The notes under the pieces: generated by a model
Database searches by the model: none
Told to the model about the DNA's origin: nothing
What the model saw: the letters and a program-made list of their open reading frames with translations, nothing else
From: Uloborus plumipes
Taxonomy: Eukaryota > Arthropoda > Arachnida > Araneae > Uloboridae
Direction of reading: 5' to 3'
Length of the DNA: 64,000 bases
Assembly: GCA_038373865.1 (NCBI GenBank)
Contig: JAXGGA010001666.1
Span: 1-64,000 of the forward strand
Shown here: one piece after another, positions 37,801 to 52,800 of the stretch
How the letters are laid out: every line of letters begins with the position of its first letter
Numbering within the stretch: the first letter of the stretch is position 1
Program-made: the position numbers and the translations under genes

Positions 37801-40800
37801 TTTCAGTCGTCTTGATAGGTCCTGTTCTGGAACAATTAATGCTATGGCTTGAATGAACAAAGTTAAACTCAGTTGAAAGCAGCTAATGAATCAAGTGGTA
37901 TGAGAAAACATAGTAAAGTTCCTAGGTTTGTATTGTTATAAAAATGCCCTAACGTAGAATATTCGATCACCCATTTTACTTATTTTTTACATAAATAGAA
38001 GCAAGAAATAATCACCAATGAGAATCACGATCTTTTACCTCGTAGTTTCTATCCTGAAGCAGGAAGTAAGAGGCCACGTGATCTGGAAGGATATTTTTCA
38101 GTAGTTGTTGGTTGTGCTGCCTCAGCTCTCGCATCTCCTGGAGTTCTTTCTGAGCCTGTAGCTTCCACAAAAAATCGAGTCTGGACGTGATTTCGATCTG
38201 CACAAGGAGGATGAGATTCAGGGTTTTGTTTTCCGCAGTAGTTTAAGAGTTGAAGTGGCAGTTGTTACCGGTGAAAAAGATCGAAACTGATAGTGGTAAA
38301 AATAGTTTTTTCTTGTGATAGATGAGTGAGGTATTTAATTATTTAATTTTTGTCTTTCAGTAACGAAATATTAGCAGATACTTTTTTGTTCAGCCCCTCA
38401 GTTTATGTTATAAGCCAGTGCCGTGCAAACTACTACCCGCAGGTCTGTTGTTTTGTTCAATGTTACAAATAGGAAAGTACAAGAAGTGACAATATCACAA
38501 ATTTGGAGCCAAATAATCAGAAATTGCTTTTGAAAAACAAGCTTTTAAGCATCAAGTAATGATAACGTCTATTATTGGTTTGTATTTTTTCCTGTTCCGT
38601 ATTTTCCTATGCTATTTAGAATAGAGTGAAATATTTTGAAATGTTACTCGTGTTCTGGCCCGCGAGAGTGATTTTAATATGAGGTTCCACTCTGTTGTAG
38701 AAAAAGGTTGGTACCACTGTTGAAAACAAAAATAAATTCGAAACAGAACTGTCTTTTTCAGCAATGTATTTGTGTTGGTAATAAAACAGGTTATTTAATG
38801 CTACAAAAAAAAAAAAAAAAAAAAAAAAAACCGTCTTTTAATTTGCAAAGGGGGGGGGGGGGCACATAATTTGGCCAGAAAAAATCTTTGCGTGTGTACC
38901 GTGAAAAACGTTGTTTCCACTCTTGATTAAAATTGCCACCAAATATGGTAAATGCTCTTAATGGGAGATTCTTTATTTGCATGGGAGATCATGGGAGTTG
39001 AGATCCTGTGCTTTTTTTTGGGCTTTATGGGAATTTTAACGTTTTAGATTACTTTCAGACTATTCATGTGTGAAAGTAAAGTCTAAGGACTATAGGACTA
39101 TAGGAGTCTTGCAATTCTTCGTTCTTGCGTTGAACTCTTATCTTCTCGGTTATTAGCACCCATGATAGCCATGCTATTCGTTTTAACTATTTTTTATGAT
39201 TTCAAAATGAGAAAAGATACATCATGTTTGCGTCACTACATTCAAAAGTTTATTAAACTCGAAATATTCAGCTTAAAAAATACGAAAATTCAAAAACACA
39301 GCGTAAATCATTAGACATCAAGAATAAAATGGAAGGAAATATATAGGTGAGAGATACGATTATGAAGTGTATTACCAATCTACAATGATAGCTGACCATG
39401 TAGAAAAAGATAATTATCAACGTCAAAGCCCGAATCTTCAAGGATATGCAAGATTCTTGTAGCTTTCTGCAACGAAAATACATTGCTTCAGAATGGTTAA
39501 AGTATTAAGTTCTTACGGATTGCGTATAAAAAGTACACACGGAACAGAAAAATAAGCATATGGTAACACTGTACTGATACTGCATTTGATATTTTAAAAA
39601 ATGATGCTTATATTTGTATTTGTTAATAATATTGAATCGTTTATTTCAAAAACTAATAAACCACAGAACATCTTATTTTAAGACAACATTTATTTAAGCA
39701 CATTAAATTATTCATTCTCAATTACAACACTTTTTACTGAAAGAAATATATCTGAGTATGAATACATTTTAGATTAAAACATTGTAACCCTTACCGAAAG
39801 TTTTTAAAATAAGGGTAAAAATGATTTGATGATGAACAGCTCTTTAGAGCTGTTCGCTAAACTGGTTTTTTAAATAAACAGTTTCATTGAAAAATATATC
39901 ATTCGAGTAAATACAACAATATCTGAAGATAATTTCGAGAAAAAGGTCCGACGTAGTGACAATCGGGGCAAACCTAACATGGCAGCATCGTGAAGGTTAC
40001 GCAGATCCTAAACCTGGCAGCATTGTGGAGGTTACGCAGATCCAAAACCTGGCAGCATTGTGGACGCTCCTAAATGTGGCAGCATTGTGGAGGTTACGCA
40101 GACCCTAAACCAGGCAGCATTGTAGACGCTACGCAGATCCTAAATCTGGCAGCATTGTGTAGGCTACTCATATTCTAAACTTGGCAGCATTGTGGAGGCT
40201 GTGTATATTCTAAACCTGACAGTATTGTGGAGGCTACGCAGATTTTAATCACAGCATCACGATGCTGCCATGTTAGGTTTGACCCAACTACATTTTCCAA
40301 AAAAGTGAGTATCATTTGAGTAGTTTAACAATAATTTCTTGTGATGGTTCTGTTTGACAGTCCTCCTGTTAAGAATACATAGATCAGAGGAGAGTATTAT
40401 GGAACAAGCGGAAAATACGAAGTACTAAGATTTTGACTTTGTCTGGAGCTGCTAACATTTGACAACATCATGACGTACATGTAAAAGACTTCTATGATAC
40501 ATTGCAGTAAGAGTTGACATAATGTTGCCGTTGCATAACTCGCCAGAAGACAAAGTGTGTTTAATAACTGTCAATATCTTCCGCAGATAACTTTTCAAGC
40601 ACTTTATTTTAAGAACACACACATGATTTAAACAATGATATAAAGCATAATACACACCAAATGAATTGTAATTCTTTTGTACTGTTGTCATTTTTTAGCT
40701 GGTAGTGCTTTGCCATCAGTTTAAATGTTCATTTTCCAAGACGGTATGTCGAATACTGTGTATTCGATATTATTTTGAATGTTATTAAAGTTATCGTAAG

Positions 40801-43800
40801 TTTAAGCTATGCTAATAATCCTACTTTTAGTAATAATCCTATTATAGTAATAAGCTTCCAATATAAAACAATGTATTCAATTATAGTTCCCAGCTAGCAA
40901 AGCGTTATTGAATTAAAAAAGTATAATTTTAATAAAAATATGTTTTTTACTGTTACTGGTATGTATTTGAAATCGCATATAATCTTTGAAGAAAAAAAAG
41001 CTGTTTGAAAGCAATTTGCAGTTCTTCAATGATTTTCTGTTGTAGGAAATGTGCTGTAACGCCCACATATTGTTATACTGCTCTTTTCCTTTTCTTTCCG
41101 CTTATATATGTGTGTGCATTATTTAGTTTAGAAACATTATGATTTTCTCTAATTTATTCGCATTAAATATTAGTTCTTTTGAAATTCACGTGGAGAATTT
41201 AAATACAGTACAAAATTATTCCTGTTAAGTTGTATTGATGTTCCAGCATTTTTTACTTTAAATACATACATGGGATATATCTTATTTTTTATCACTTATA
41301 TTTCTTAGTTTGTATTACTTTGGAATGATAATAATCATCATTATGATTAGTGATATTTCTTTCACACTTCAAAAATATTATTTACAAATTTATACATACA
41401 TGCTGTGAATTCCGTTTTCTAAAATAAAAACATATGGAGGCAATAAAAACAAGCATTTAGTATAAAGCTCCATGTTTCAATGTATTAATGCTTTTGGGAC
41501 AATATATCAGCACCTCAATGTTTTAACTGATAATTAATTGCTTTTTCATTTACAATTCATTTTAATATTTTCTCTACTATTCTTTCGAAAAATACTGATT
41601 AAATGCTTCATTCAAATCGCATTTTCATCGATATTTAAGCGACTAATTTAAACTAAGCTACAAAAGTTTCGCACTTGATTCATGAAATCTTGGGATTCCG
41701 CGGAACACGATTTAAGAAATGTTTCGTAAAATTATACAGCAATATTTATCGATAAATTATTTTATAGTGACCAAGAAAGATGACATCAAAATTAATATTA
41801 TTTAAACTGAATACATAGATTAAAAAAAAAGTAGAGACATAACAGTAGCAGCAGATATTTATGGGAAGAAGTAGAATGCGATGAAACGTGATATTAAGAA
41901 ACTAATATTTCTTAGAAATATCTTTTTCGATAAATTAAAAAACCGTTGTTTTAAAACTTATAAATGTGTAAATATAGTCGCATTTGATGGTATGCGACTA
42001 AATTCAATTTAAATGATCTGAATAAAATGTTACCAATACTATCTTGATCAATTCTGAATGAATTTTGAGTTACAAAGAAAAAAAATGTCCACATCCCACT
42101 TAGAATTTTAAATAAAAAATGCTTTGAAATGACTAAATAAAATACTTGAGTAGTTGTTTGAGCTGTAGAAAAGAACCCAATACCTTGTGCAAATAGCTTC
42201 AAAGAGATCCGGGAATGCAAGAAGCAGAAGAAGAAGATAAGTGGTCAGCATCAACAAAAGAAGACCAAGTTTCAGTAAGTAGTGCACTTTTAGAAAGGAG
42301 ACACACGCCACCATAGTTAAAATCCAACTCAAGATGAAATACTGAAAGAAAGGAACAAAAAAAGTTTTCAAATATTTCTTTTTTTTTCTTCTGTGGGGAA
42401 AGTATTTTTTTTTGTTTTGTTTTTATTTGTCTAAAGTTATTCGAAAAGCTTTAGGAGCATTCAATTATTATACTTTAGTAAAATGTTTTCTCCAAATGAA
42501 ATTAAAATTGAACTTTGCAAAAATGTTAAATAAAAATATAATGTTTCTTATGAAAACTAAAGTTTATATAAAAAAATAAATAAATGAATAAATAAAGAAA
42601 TACATAATATATAAAGTAATAAAATTAACATGGAGGTGGGGGAGAAAAAAACTGAAAGCGTAGTGTATGAATGTAAAGTGAATTCAAAGCGCTTTTCCAT
42701 TTCATGCGAAAGAATATTTTCGAACCATTTTATTTTTGATCGAAATAATTTACTAAGAGCTAATTATATTTTCTTTTTGTTTATTTTCTCGTAAAAAATG
42801 TAAATAAACGAAAAATACATAAAAAGGATGAGAATGTATGTTGAAAATAATTTAATGCATTTTGAAAAATTATATTGCTAAAAGGAGCTCCAGATAAAGA
42901 ATTCGTACAAAAAAATTTTTTTTGGTGATTTTAAGGAGACTTTTTCTGTGTGAGAAATTCCAAACAGTTTAACTTTATCGCCTATGGAGGAAATTCAAGG
43001 GCTTTTATCTACGAAACCAGAACACTAAAACGACGTTTTTTTATTACCGAAAAACTAAAAAACTGCAGAGATTCTGGATACGACTTTAGTTTTTTGTTTG
43101 AAAATGGAGATACAAGGTATAAATGAAAATCGAAATGCAAGTTCTGGCAAGTTTTGGATTCTGGTTAATGAAGGTTAAATTAAAGTTGGTGAAAGTTCGA
43201 TACGGACTAACTGAATCAAAATGACGTGAATTTAAAAGTACTTGAGTGTTTCCTGTTTCCAATTAAAAAAAAAAGAAAGAATATGCGAAAACATTATGAT
43301 TAACACTGAATTTGCTATTGTATGCATATTAATCACTATTTTTGTTCTCACTTAAGTCGTATACATTTAAAAGTTGTTTTATATTTTAAAAAAGTTATAT
43401 TTTAATTTATTTGAAACTTACGGCGAGAGAGATGGAGATGGAAAGAGACAGAATGTGAGATAGGAAAAGAGAGAGAGATAAATATGTCTTATTTTAAAAT
43501 TATTTGCTACTGTCATCATCATATAAAAATGACATAATTGGTTTATATTTTATTTCATATTTGTTAGTGCTCATCCATTTAATACAGCGTCTAGTACTGC
43601 ATTAAGAAAAGTATTTGGCATTATTTCCCATTTTTGATTAAAACAGAAGTTGTTATGAAGGTTTCCGCTTCGGTGGGGCGTGGTAATTCAACCTACTAGA
43701 TAACGTTTTAACAAGCTATTGAAACACATAAGCATTTCCCCAGCATAATTCAGGTTTTCCACCGCTTAATTAAATTCCTCTTAGCGATTAACTGATTAAT

Positions 43801-46800
43801 AACATTTTTGTGAGCTTATAAGACAACAGAATGAGATATTCCAGGAATATAATGATTTCGAATTTTATTTTTATTAATTAGTGATAGAAATACTTGAAAT
43901 GGAAGAGGCAAGAATTTTAAGGTTTATACATTTTACTTAGAAAATCTTACATTAGATTTGAAACGTCTAATACAAACTGATAATGACTATTTTATATATT
44001 ATTACCAATCTGATTTTCAGTATTTTTAAAAAATTAATTTGCAGTTAAAATGATTTACTGCAACACATATGGTGTTAGGATCGTTTCATTTGTTGAAGCT
44101 GTCATACATTAAAATCAATGTTTATATTAGGCATAATTTCTGATATCCCCCTCCATTCCTCCCTACTCTACTTTTTGGCTCTCTTTGCTCTATAAGAGGA
44201 TTTTTGCCTCCAACTCGTTTACTTTCGTATTCCATACTGATGAGGGCATAATAAGCCCGAAACTGCAGTCCATGGATCGAAATGAACGAGTTGGCGGTGT
44301 ATTGCATCTCCCATATTGTTTTAAGTTTCTGAACTTAAGTTTCTGCACAAGATATCCCACCCCCCAACCTGTAAATTTGTGTACACTTGCCATTTGAAAT
44401 AAATAAATTAATTACCTGCGGATGATTGCATTGCTGTGGAGCACTGGATTCTTGTGATGTTTCATTACCGTTGGGTTTCGGAAGCTTTTCACATGAAAAC
44501 TGTTGTAAAAAATAGTGCAATTAATTTAATCAAAACGTAATTTCCATTAGGGCTGTCACCTCACCAGATTTGACCAGTAGACTTCAGGTTTCTGCAAGTC
44601 GTATCTCTATCATCGAGCTGAAGTACTATTAAGTAATACTTCATTTAACAATGAAAATGTTCATTCAACTGCATTAGAAAAACATTGCATGCATGCAACG
44701 CAAATAATGTAAAATTTCAATGAGAGCTGCACTTTAAAAATAAACAGTTGTTTTTACAATATAATACAGGCAGCAGAGGTTCCAGTTTGGAACGGTAAAA
44801 TGTGCAGTAATAAACTGTAAAATTAGCAATTTTACAGTTTATTGCTGTAAAATTAGCAATGATGCAGTTTATTACTGTGAATTTTACGGCTTTAAACTGG
44901 AACTTTGGCTGATAATACGAGTATTATATTGTAAAAACAATAGTTTGTTTTTTTGCAGTGTGTGGAATGTATCTCCAACATAAAATAACTAGACCGGTAG
45001 TTCCAGATGTAGTTGGCACGGTTGATTGTACACGTACATTAGTGTAACGTACATTAATGGAAAATTATCTATCGATAATTTTCACATGATTATGCCTGGC
45101 CTTAAAAAAAAAATCCTTCTCAAAAATAGTACCGTAAAATGGGGTGTATAGGAGCAGCGGGGTCAATCGGAACAAAATTTCCCGACCGTACAAAGAAATT
45201 CTTCATAACAATACTGTTGGGTATTTTTCGCCATGAATTTTTTTTCAGTAAGGTAAGATCATAGGAAGTAGGAAAAAATTACTTTTGTCAAACTGGAAAC
45301 GCTATTGGCTTCTAAGGAGGGCTGCACGTGGAATGCTAGAAAACATCACATTTCCATAGAATGCAAAACTTCATATGCAAGAACTAATCTTCTTATATTC
45401 AAAAACTAATAGTGGTATGTTTCAATTATACATGTATCTGAACAACAGAATACCGCATTAGAATTTACATTTTTTATAAATTGTGTCATAAAAATGAAGA
45501 ATTCTGAAAAATGCCGTAGAAAAAAAAAATTGCGAGGTGAATCGGAACACTTAGTTCTGTTGTTCCAATTCAAACTTATTTGAAGGAAACTGTTTAAAAA
45601 TCAAGATTCGAACCCGAATTCTTCTAATCAAGACAAGGACAAGGATTTATTACTGTTTATCCCTTCTCGTGAGCAACTAGATCTTAGAATGACAAAAAGT
45701 TGCAGATTTCAAAAGATTTTTTCTCCAGGAGACTTCTTTTTCCTTAAAATACGAGGGGGGGGGGGAAGTCACATAGACTTTATGTAGTAAAAATCCAGCG
45801 CACAGACAGTGGTGAATAAGCGGAAAAATCTTTCAGGACAATCCCCAAAACCCAGAGATTTCAAGAAACTAAAGAAAAGGCATAGTTCATCCCAGGAGAT
45901 GTTTTGAAAAAATTTAAGCCAAGTCACAATTGCTAGTTTTAAGGACAAGTACATATTTGTGGACGACATGAGTGACTTTCATTCATGTTAAATCTTTGTA
46001 TTCCACTTCAAAAGCATTTCTTAAAATTACTTTTCATTTTTCATAAGTTTAAAATTATTTTGAATTTTGACAAATTATACACGTTTACTGGTATTGAAAT
46101 TATGCATTTATTTGACAGTAATTATCTGTTCTTATTCTCCCCCATCAATATTACTCATGTTTGTGAGACCTATTACAGGTTAAATTGAAAAAAATAAAAA
46201 TTTTAACATGTGTTCCGATTGACCCCTATCAGCGGGGTGATTCGGAACACCCATAATTTCCTATATATTTTAATAATAATTGTTCAAAATGCTTTGTCTT
46301 CGCTTGAAATATCAAAAGTAAAGCAAGACCAAAGTTTTTAACCCAAAAATTCAAATTAAAAAAAAATCTTTTAACTGCTTTTTTTACAAAAAAAAGCTGA
46401 AAAGTGTTCCGATTCACCCCATTTTACGGCACTCTTCGCAACACATCTACTTTTTTTAGTTAAAATTTCTTTTGTACTACCGTTTTCAGATGGTATTAAA
46501 CTTTGAGTTGACAGCCCTAACTGTCATACTATTAAAATGAAACTTTTTCATTACACACAGAAACTTAAAATTCGGGTAACAATAATGATTTTAAGAAAAC
46601 TACGTTCTTCGCTAAAATAGGATTAGCATTACAGCTTAGTGTTGAATTCATTTTCTGCGGAATAATAGTAGGCTATGATAGTTCAATTCATATATAGATA
46701 GCTGACAGAATTACATAAGAAAAGATTTATAATTTAAGGCAAAACGTTAAGAAGAAAAACTAGAATCAAACACTGTAAAAAATGAATGTTGTTTTTACAG

Positions 46801-49800
46801 TATAATACAGCTAATTTTATAGTAATAAACTATAAAAATTACTCATTTTACATTACTAAACTGTAAAATTGCCAATTTTACAATTTATTACCGTGCATTT
46901 TACAGTTTTAAACTGGAACCTCTGCTGCCAGTATTATACTGTCGTTTTTACCGTATAATACAGCTAAATTTTACGGCAATAAACTGTAAAATTTCTAAAT
47001 TTACAGTTAGAAACTGTAAAGTTGCTAGTTTTACAGTTTATTACTGCGCATTTTGCAGTTTTAAATTGGAACCTCGACTGCCAGTATTATACTGTAAAAA
47101 CAACAGTTCATTTTTTGCAGTGAACTAAATCCTAAATTTTACACTTATTTCATTTAATTTAGTTTTTGAAAAATATAATCTGTCATTTTAAGTTGCAATA
47201 AACAGCTCTGTAATATGTGAAAAAGTAAATAGTTAAACTTTTAGAAAATACTTCTTCCGAAGCACCTTCATTTACTTTCATGATTTGTAAAGTCTGGCTT
47301 TGACGAGATGGTACTTAACTCTTCCTTTTTTTTTAGAATCGTTCATTTTTATGAAGGGGTGATAAGTAGAAGAAAACTGAAGAACGAATTCGCAAATGTG
47401 TTATTGGTTCTAGCATAGCTTGAATACTTCACCCGGTTTAAGAAAAAAACCAAAGAGGTATAATATTTTAATTTTGTGATGTCGAGGCAGATGTCTTATT
47501 GGACAGGTCATATTCTAAGAAAGTGGGTGGGCCTTGGTTTAAACTCTTCGAACAGTCATTGGTCAAAGACTGTAACGCCTTCACTAGTTCATTTGAATTA
47601 AAAATTGGCGAGAGTAGGGTTACAATAAAGAACGTAAAGCTTGTCATTTTTACTTTTTTGCCACCAAAAGCAGATACTGCTGCAAATTACATTCCAATAG
47701 TAATTAATCACATATCGAAAATATATTTGGAGCGCTTTTTTTAAAAAAATTCGATTGATTCTAAAACATACCGAACTGTTACTCACCGAAATTTCGTACG
47801 TTATTCGTCACAACGATAATAAAAATAGTAAACATCAACAAACTTCAACCAGTAAACAATAAATTAAGAATTAAATTCTCTCACTCAAGATATTTACTGC
47901 AATTTATATTGCAATAAATTACAATGTCGTAAAAGAAATGTTGCAGACGATAAATTTAGAATGGTTTGCTATAAATGTTGCCTCTTTTTCAGCATCATCA
48001 TTTCGGTCAAAGAATTATTTCATTTTTCAGAAAGAATGTCACATCGCCAACATGTCGCTAAACTCACAAACATGGCACACATCAATCTCTTCCTTCTCTA
48101 CCTATTTTAAGGAATGGACTCGTTTCATCATTTGATTGACAGGTGCCATCTCTTCACGGTTTTATTATATATGCTCTTTGTTCGAAACATCAAGGCAAAT
48201 TTCAATATTTTAATCAGATTATCTAAAGTCAGAAAGAGTGTTCGCATTCGGCTTATTTAACTTTTTTAATGATCTTTTATTAAAGTTCTATAATCACTCA
48301 AACACAGTGCGTTTCATTGAAGAAGCCACTTTTAGGAAAGCGTTCTGTACTGACATCTCATACACACCACTAAATACAAGTAATACAAGAAGAGAAATCA
48401 AGCAACTTATTTCCAAAATTGTTACTCTTTTATTCCACTCTTTCAACAGGTGCTCTTTTAACTTTTGGATTCTATTGTGCTAGAACTTCAAAAGAAGAAT
48501 TTTTTTCTTTTGCAGATGAAAGCATTTGCAAAATTTTTACTTGCAATTTTCCCCCTTTCTTTTAGCCAGCAAATTTTGAGTAAAAATAAATTAATAAATA
48601 AATAAAAAATGTAGAAAAAAAACTTCCGAGTTAAAAAAAGTTAACATTGAGATATGGGGGATAATTAATATGAGATTGAGATAAAGCGGTCGGGACATGA
48701 TAAAAAAAATTGAGTTGCAGTTCGAGCTATTTTCAAGTCCCCTCATTATAAAAATTACATTTCTCAACTTTTAGTGAACAAAAGCATAACCTAGCAAAAA
48801 GTTTAACCGATCAAAAAATACCTTACACACTTTTTTTTGTGTTCGATTGCTGATTTGAACTTTATTAGAATTAAGTTGATTTGTGTATGACGACTGCATT
48901 AGTTTTTTCTGGCTAAACGGACAATGCTATCTTCCGTTGTGTTTAAAAAATGTAATTCTTTGAATTCTAATAATAATTTGTAAGTACAACTATACTTTTT
49001 AAACACAATTCTTTCAAGCAATAAAGAAGCCTGGTTAAACATAGCACATTCACTGCAGTTTTATAGGTACCATTTAGAAATAGTGGAATTTAGACCATAA
49101 AACAGAATAATTTGTTTGTTCATGACTTTTCAAAGACTTAAAAATCAGCGTAGAAACTAATTGTTTGAAGAAAGAAGAATTTTTGATTTCTCTTGAATAT
49201 GTGACTCACAAAACCATCACCGAATATTCTGGAAAGTTTTCTGGCAGAAACTTATTACATTTTCGAAAAAGAAAAGCGGATAGACAGAAACTTTATTTAT
49301 TAAGTGAATTCCGCAGATGACAAGGACGCAAATTTTTAAAAAGAGAAAAAAATGGAACAAGATGGAGAACTTTCCGCTCTTTTTGATGAACATTTCGCAC
49401 AAAAAGTGGATAAGTGAAAACAATCTAAAATATTCGACGAAAAAAAAAAAGCTTTTTAAGCAATAGCCTCTTCAGTCCCAGTTGAAGGTACACATATGTG
49501 TACCTTCCAAGTTTTTATGAATATTTGGTTTCAAAGCAAATTATAACCTCCTCAGACCCGAAGAAATACCACCGCTCAAAAAAAATATTTTTTACGGATA
49601 TATTGTCGTTTTAGACTCTAATAACATAAAAAGTTGAAAAAAAAATTTTTTTTTGATTTTTTTTGATGGAAAAAAATCGATGAACCCAATCGGGTACACA
49701 TTGTTTGAAGCTCACACACTAAAAAGAGCTGCAGATTAGTTTTTCTTAAACTCAATTTAAAGCTTAAGACTTGCTTAACAAAATGAAACATTTAAATCTT

Positions 49801-52800
49801 AAAAATTCAAACTGTAAAGGGAATTTTTACTTAAGTTTTATACCACAAGAAGGGCCAGCTTTCAGCAAGTTATCATCAGCCATTTTTATCTGAGAATAAT
49901 TCTCTCAGAAATGTACCTATGCTGGAGTCTAGTGAACAATACTGAAAATAGAATGTCCTAAATAGATTTAAGTAACTTTTAAATGATTTGGAAAGAAAAA
50001 ATATTTTTTATGAATTTTTTTATGAATGTATCCAAATGGGTACATTAGGTCTGAAGAGGATAACGAAAAAAAAACTATGCATTATAAATTTAAGATCGTA
50101 GCATTTATTTTTCATCAATCCCAATTTTTTTCCTTGGTATTATTCAGACCTAGCAAAGGTTTAAAAACTTGAAATTCATCGTTGAAAAAAGTCAGGACTA
50201 AAGAGGATAGGTGAAAAAATATGTTTACCAAATTGGCAGTGGCACCCAAGACAATGGCAGCTACGATGGCACAAAAGATGGCATTCCTCAGTGGCCGTCT
50301 GTTGTCCAGGGCAGAACCAAGGACTCGCGCCCAACCTGCTGACGGCGCAAGCGCAGTTGAGGCACAAACAGCTGCAAAGGTCGCGGCTAAGAAGATGGTC
50401 ACGGTTGGAAAAACGGAGACTGTCACCAAGGATCTGCGAAAAAAATACTTATCAGTAAAAATATTAATGGTCTTTGGTACTTTCTTCTACGCATTTTTAA
50501 GCAAAGTAGGTTTAAATATATAAGGTAGGTGTGCCAAAAAAGGCCATGTGGATCAACAAGGTCAACCCCTCATTTTTCTATGTAGGATAACAAAAATTTG
50601 CTAGATCGTGATTTTATTGTCATCAAAAAGCTTAACTGATGATAAAGCGTTTTCAACAAGCAGTTTGATATCAACTGGCAAAAGTGTTGCAACAGTTATC
50701 ACATAACAGTTTGGTGAAAATTTTCTGATCTTATTTTGCAGTAAATTCTATTTCTTTATGGCTGACTGTTGCTTACTGGTGTAATAAAAATTGTTAATTG
50801 TTCTAGAAAGCCTAATTTATGGAGATGACAAATTCAAAAAGAATAATGAATATTGCCATTTTTTTTCTGTTATTTGATATTTCTGGAATGTATAGATAAA
50901 AGCCCAATAAGGCCACAATCGGGTTTATCAGGATTCTGGTGTACTTGTTAAGATACCGAAGGATCGCGTGGAGTGCACCTTCATTGTGCACAGGAGTAGG
51001 AAAAAGAGAAAATAAAGACTTATCAGTGCACCGAATGTGATGATTGCTTTTTCTTCTTTTCATTGAAATAAATATGAAATTTTGTTAATGTTTTTGAGTT
51101 TATCAAAAATGGTTTAATACGTGTTACATGGTTCAATACTCGTATGTTTTAATTTTCAACTTTTTATTAATTTTTGACGTTGTTTGAGAGTTACCCTCAC
51201 TGGAGGTGTGTTCCTAATACAGTCAAATCCTAAATCCCTCCTTTGTTAAAGCTGTTGAAAAACTTAATCGAAACTTAAATTTTTTCTTGGAATTATTTTT
51301 TCTTTTTTTTTTGATGAGTTATGTGATGAATGCGTAAGACGTTGAGTCAGTTGAATCATAAATGAGATAGACATTAGGCCATGAACCTTAGGGTAGCCTT
51401 ATTCGACATACTTACTCTTTTATAGCTACAATTCATTTGATAAAGACTAAACATTTTGGAAAAAAAAATCTACTTGCATGCATGAAAGAAAAACTGATAA
51501 AACATGAGCAGTTAGAGAGGAAAATTAGAAAACAGATGCCTGATCTTGTTATTATCTGAAGTAATAAAATTCAAGGGCTTAAAGCATTGTAACAATTTTT
51601 TCAAGTGCCCACTCCCACAAAAACAGTTTAGTATGAGTTCACGAGAGAGAAATAAAATACTTTGGTGCAATTGAAAAAATATTGAGATATACTAGTTACT
51701 TTCTTCTATATCTAATATATAGAAGAATGTATTGGTTTCGTGAAAATTTTCGAATGTCGAATTTTGACGGATTTGCACGTTTTGAGGTGCGCTGAGTCCA
51801 TTTCGACCATTTTTGGAAAATGTCTGTCTGTGTGTCTGTGTGTCTGTCTGTGTGTGAGTCTGTATGTGTGTGACCAGTTTTTGTGGCCGCGCTAGAGCAA
51901 AAACTACTGCATGATATCGAACAAAAATTTTTGCACATATGTACCACCATGTGAACTGGTGCACCTGACTTTTTTTAGCGAATTCCTCCAAGGGGGGAGG
52001 AGCAATCGCACGTGATCTGCGCGGGGGTGATTGCTATATCTCAGAAAGTAACCGGCGGAATTAAACGAAAATTAGTCCATAGGTAGACCCTACTTGAGTA
52101 CAGGTGCTGATTCAATTTGTTTGTCAATATCTTGAAGGGGGGTGGAGCAATCGCACGTGTTCTGCGCAAAGGTGATTGCTATATCTCAGGAAGTAACTGG
52201 CAGAATCAAACGAAAATTGGTCCATAGGTAGACCCTACTGAGTACAGGTGTTGATTTAATTTGTTTGTCAATATCTCGAAGGGGGGTGGAGCAATCGCAC
52301 ATGTTCTGCGCGGAGTTGATTGCTATATCTCAGGAAGTAATCGGCGGAATCAAACGAAAATTGGTCCATAGGTAGACCCTACTGAGTACAGGTGCTGATT
52401 CAATTTGTTTGTCAATATCTCGAAGGGGGGTGGAGCAATCGCACGTGTTCTGCGCGGGTGTGACTGCTATATCTAAGGAAGTAACCGGCGGAATCAAACG
52501 AAAATTGGTCCATAGGTAGACCCTATTGAGTACAGGTGCTGATTCAATTTGTGTGTCAATATCTCAAAGGGGGGTGGAGCAATCAAAAGTGCTTATTTTG
52601 TCATTGCACCTATTGTATCTAGTGAAATATTGCTGCGATTTGAATGAAATTTGGAATAACACTAACCCAATATGGAAACAAGCATCGAATAAATTTTGGC
52701 GCCAATCGCCCCAGGGGGAGTGTGGGGTGATTTTTGCGCTTATTCAACAATGCGAAAAATTAATTCATTAAAAAATCGCTTTCACGCTATTTAATTATCA

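Noticed and set aside
44549..46523. TAGGGCTGTCA at 44549 and its inverse near 46510 as hAT ends
   Set aside because: The match is only about 12 bases, flanking bases show no 8-bp duplication and similarity stops at once inside; probably coincidence.
50221..50523. 100-codon plus-strand frame
   Set aside because: It is the complement of a cyclase membrane exon; Ala-rich composition reflects the GC-richer exon and it has no features of its own.
51692..51991. 99-codon frame with a HTQTDTQTH stretch
   Set aside because: Generated by the TGTC microsatellite of a repeat element.
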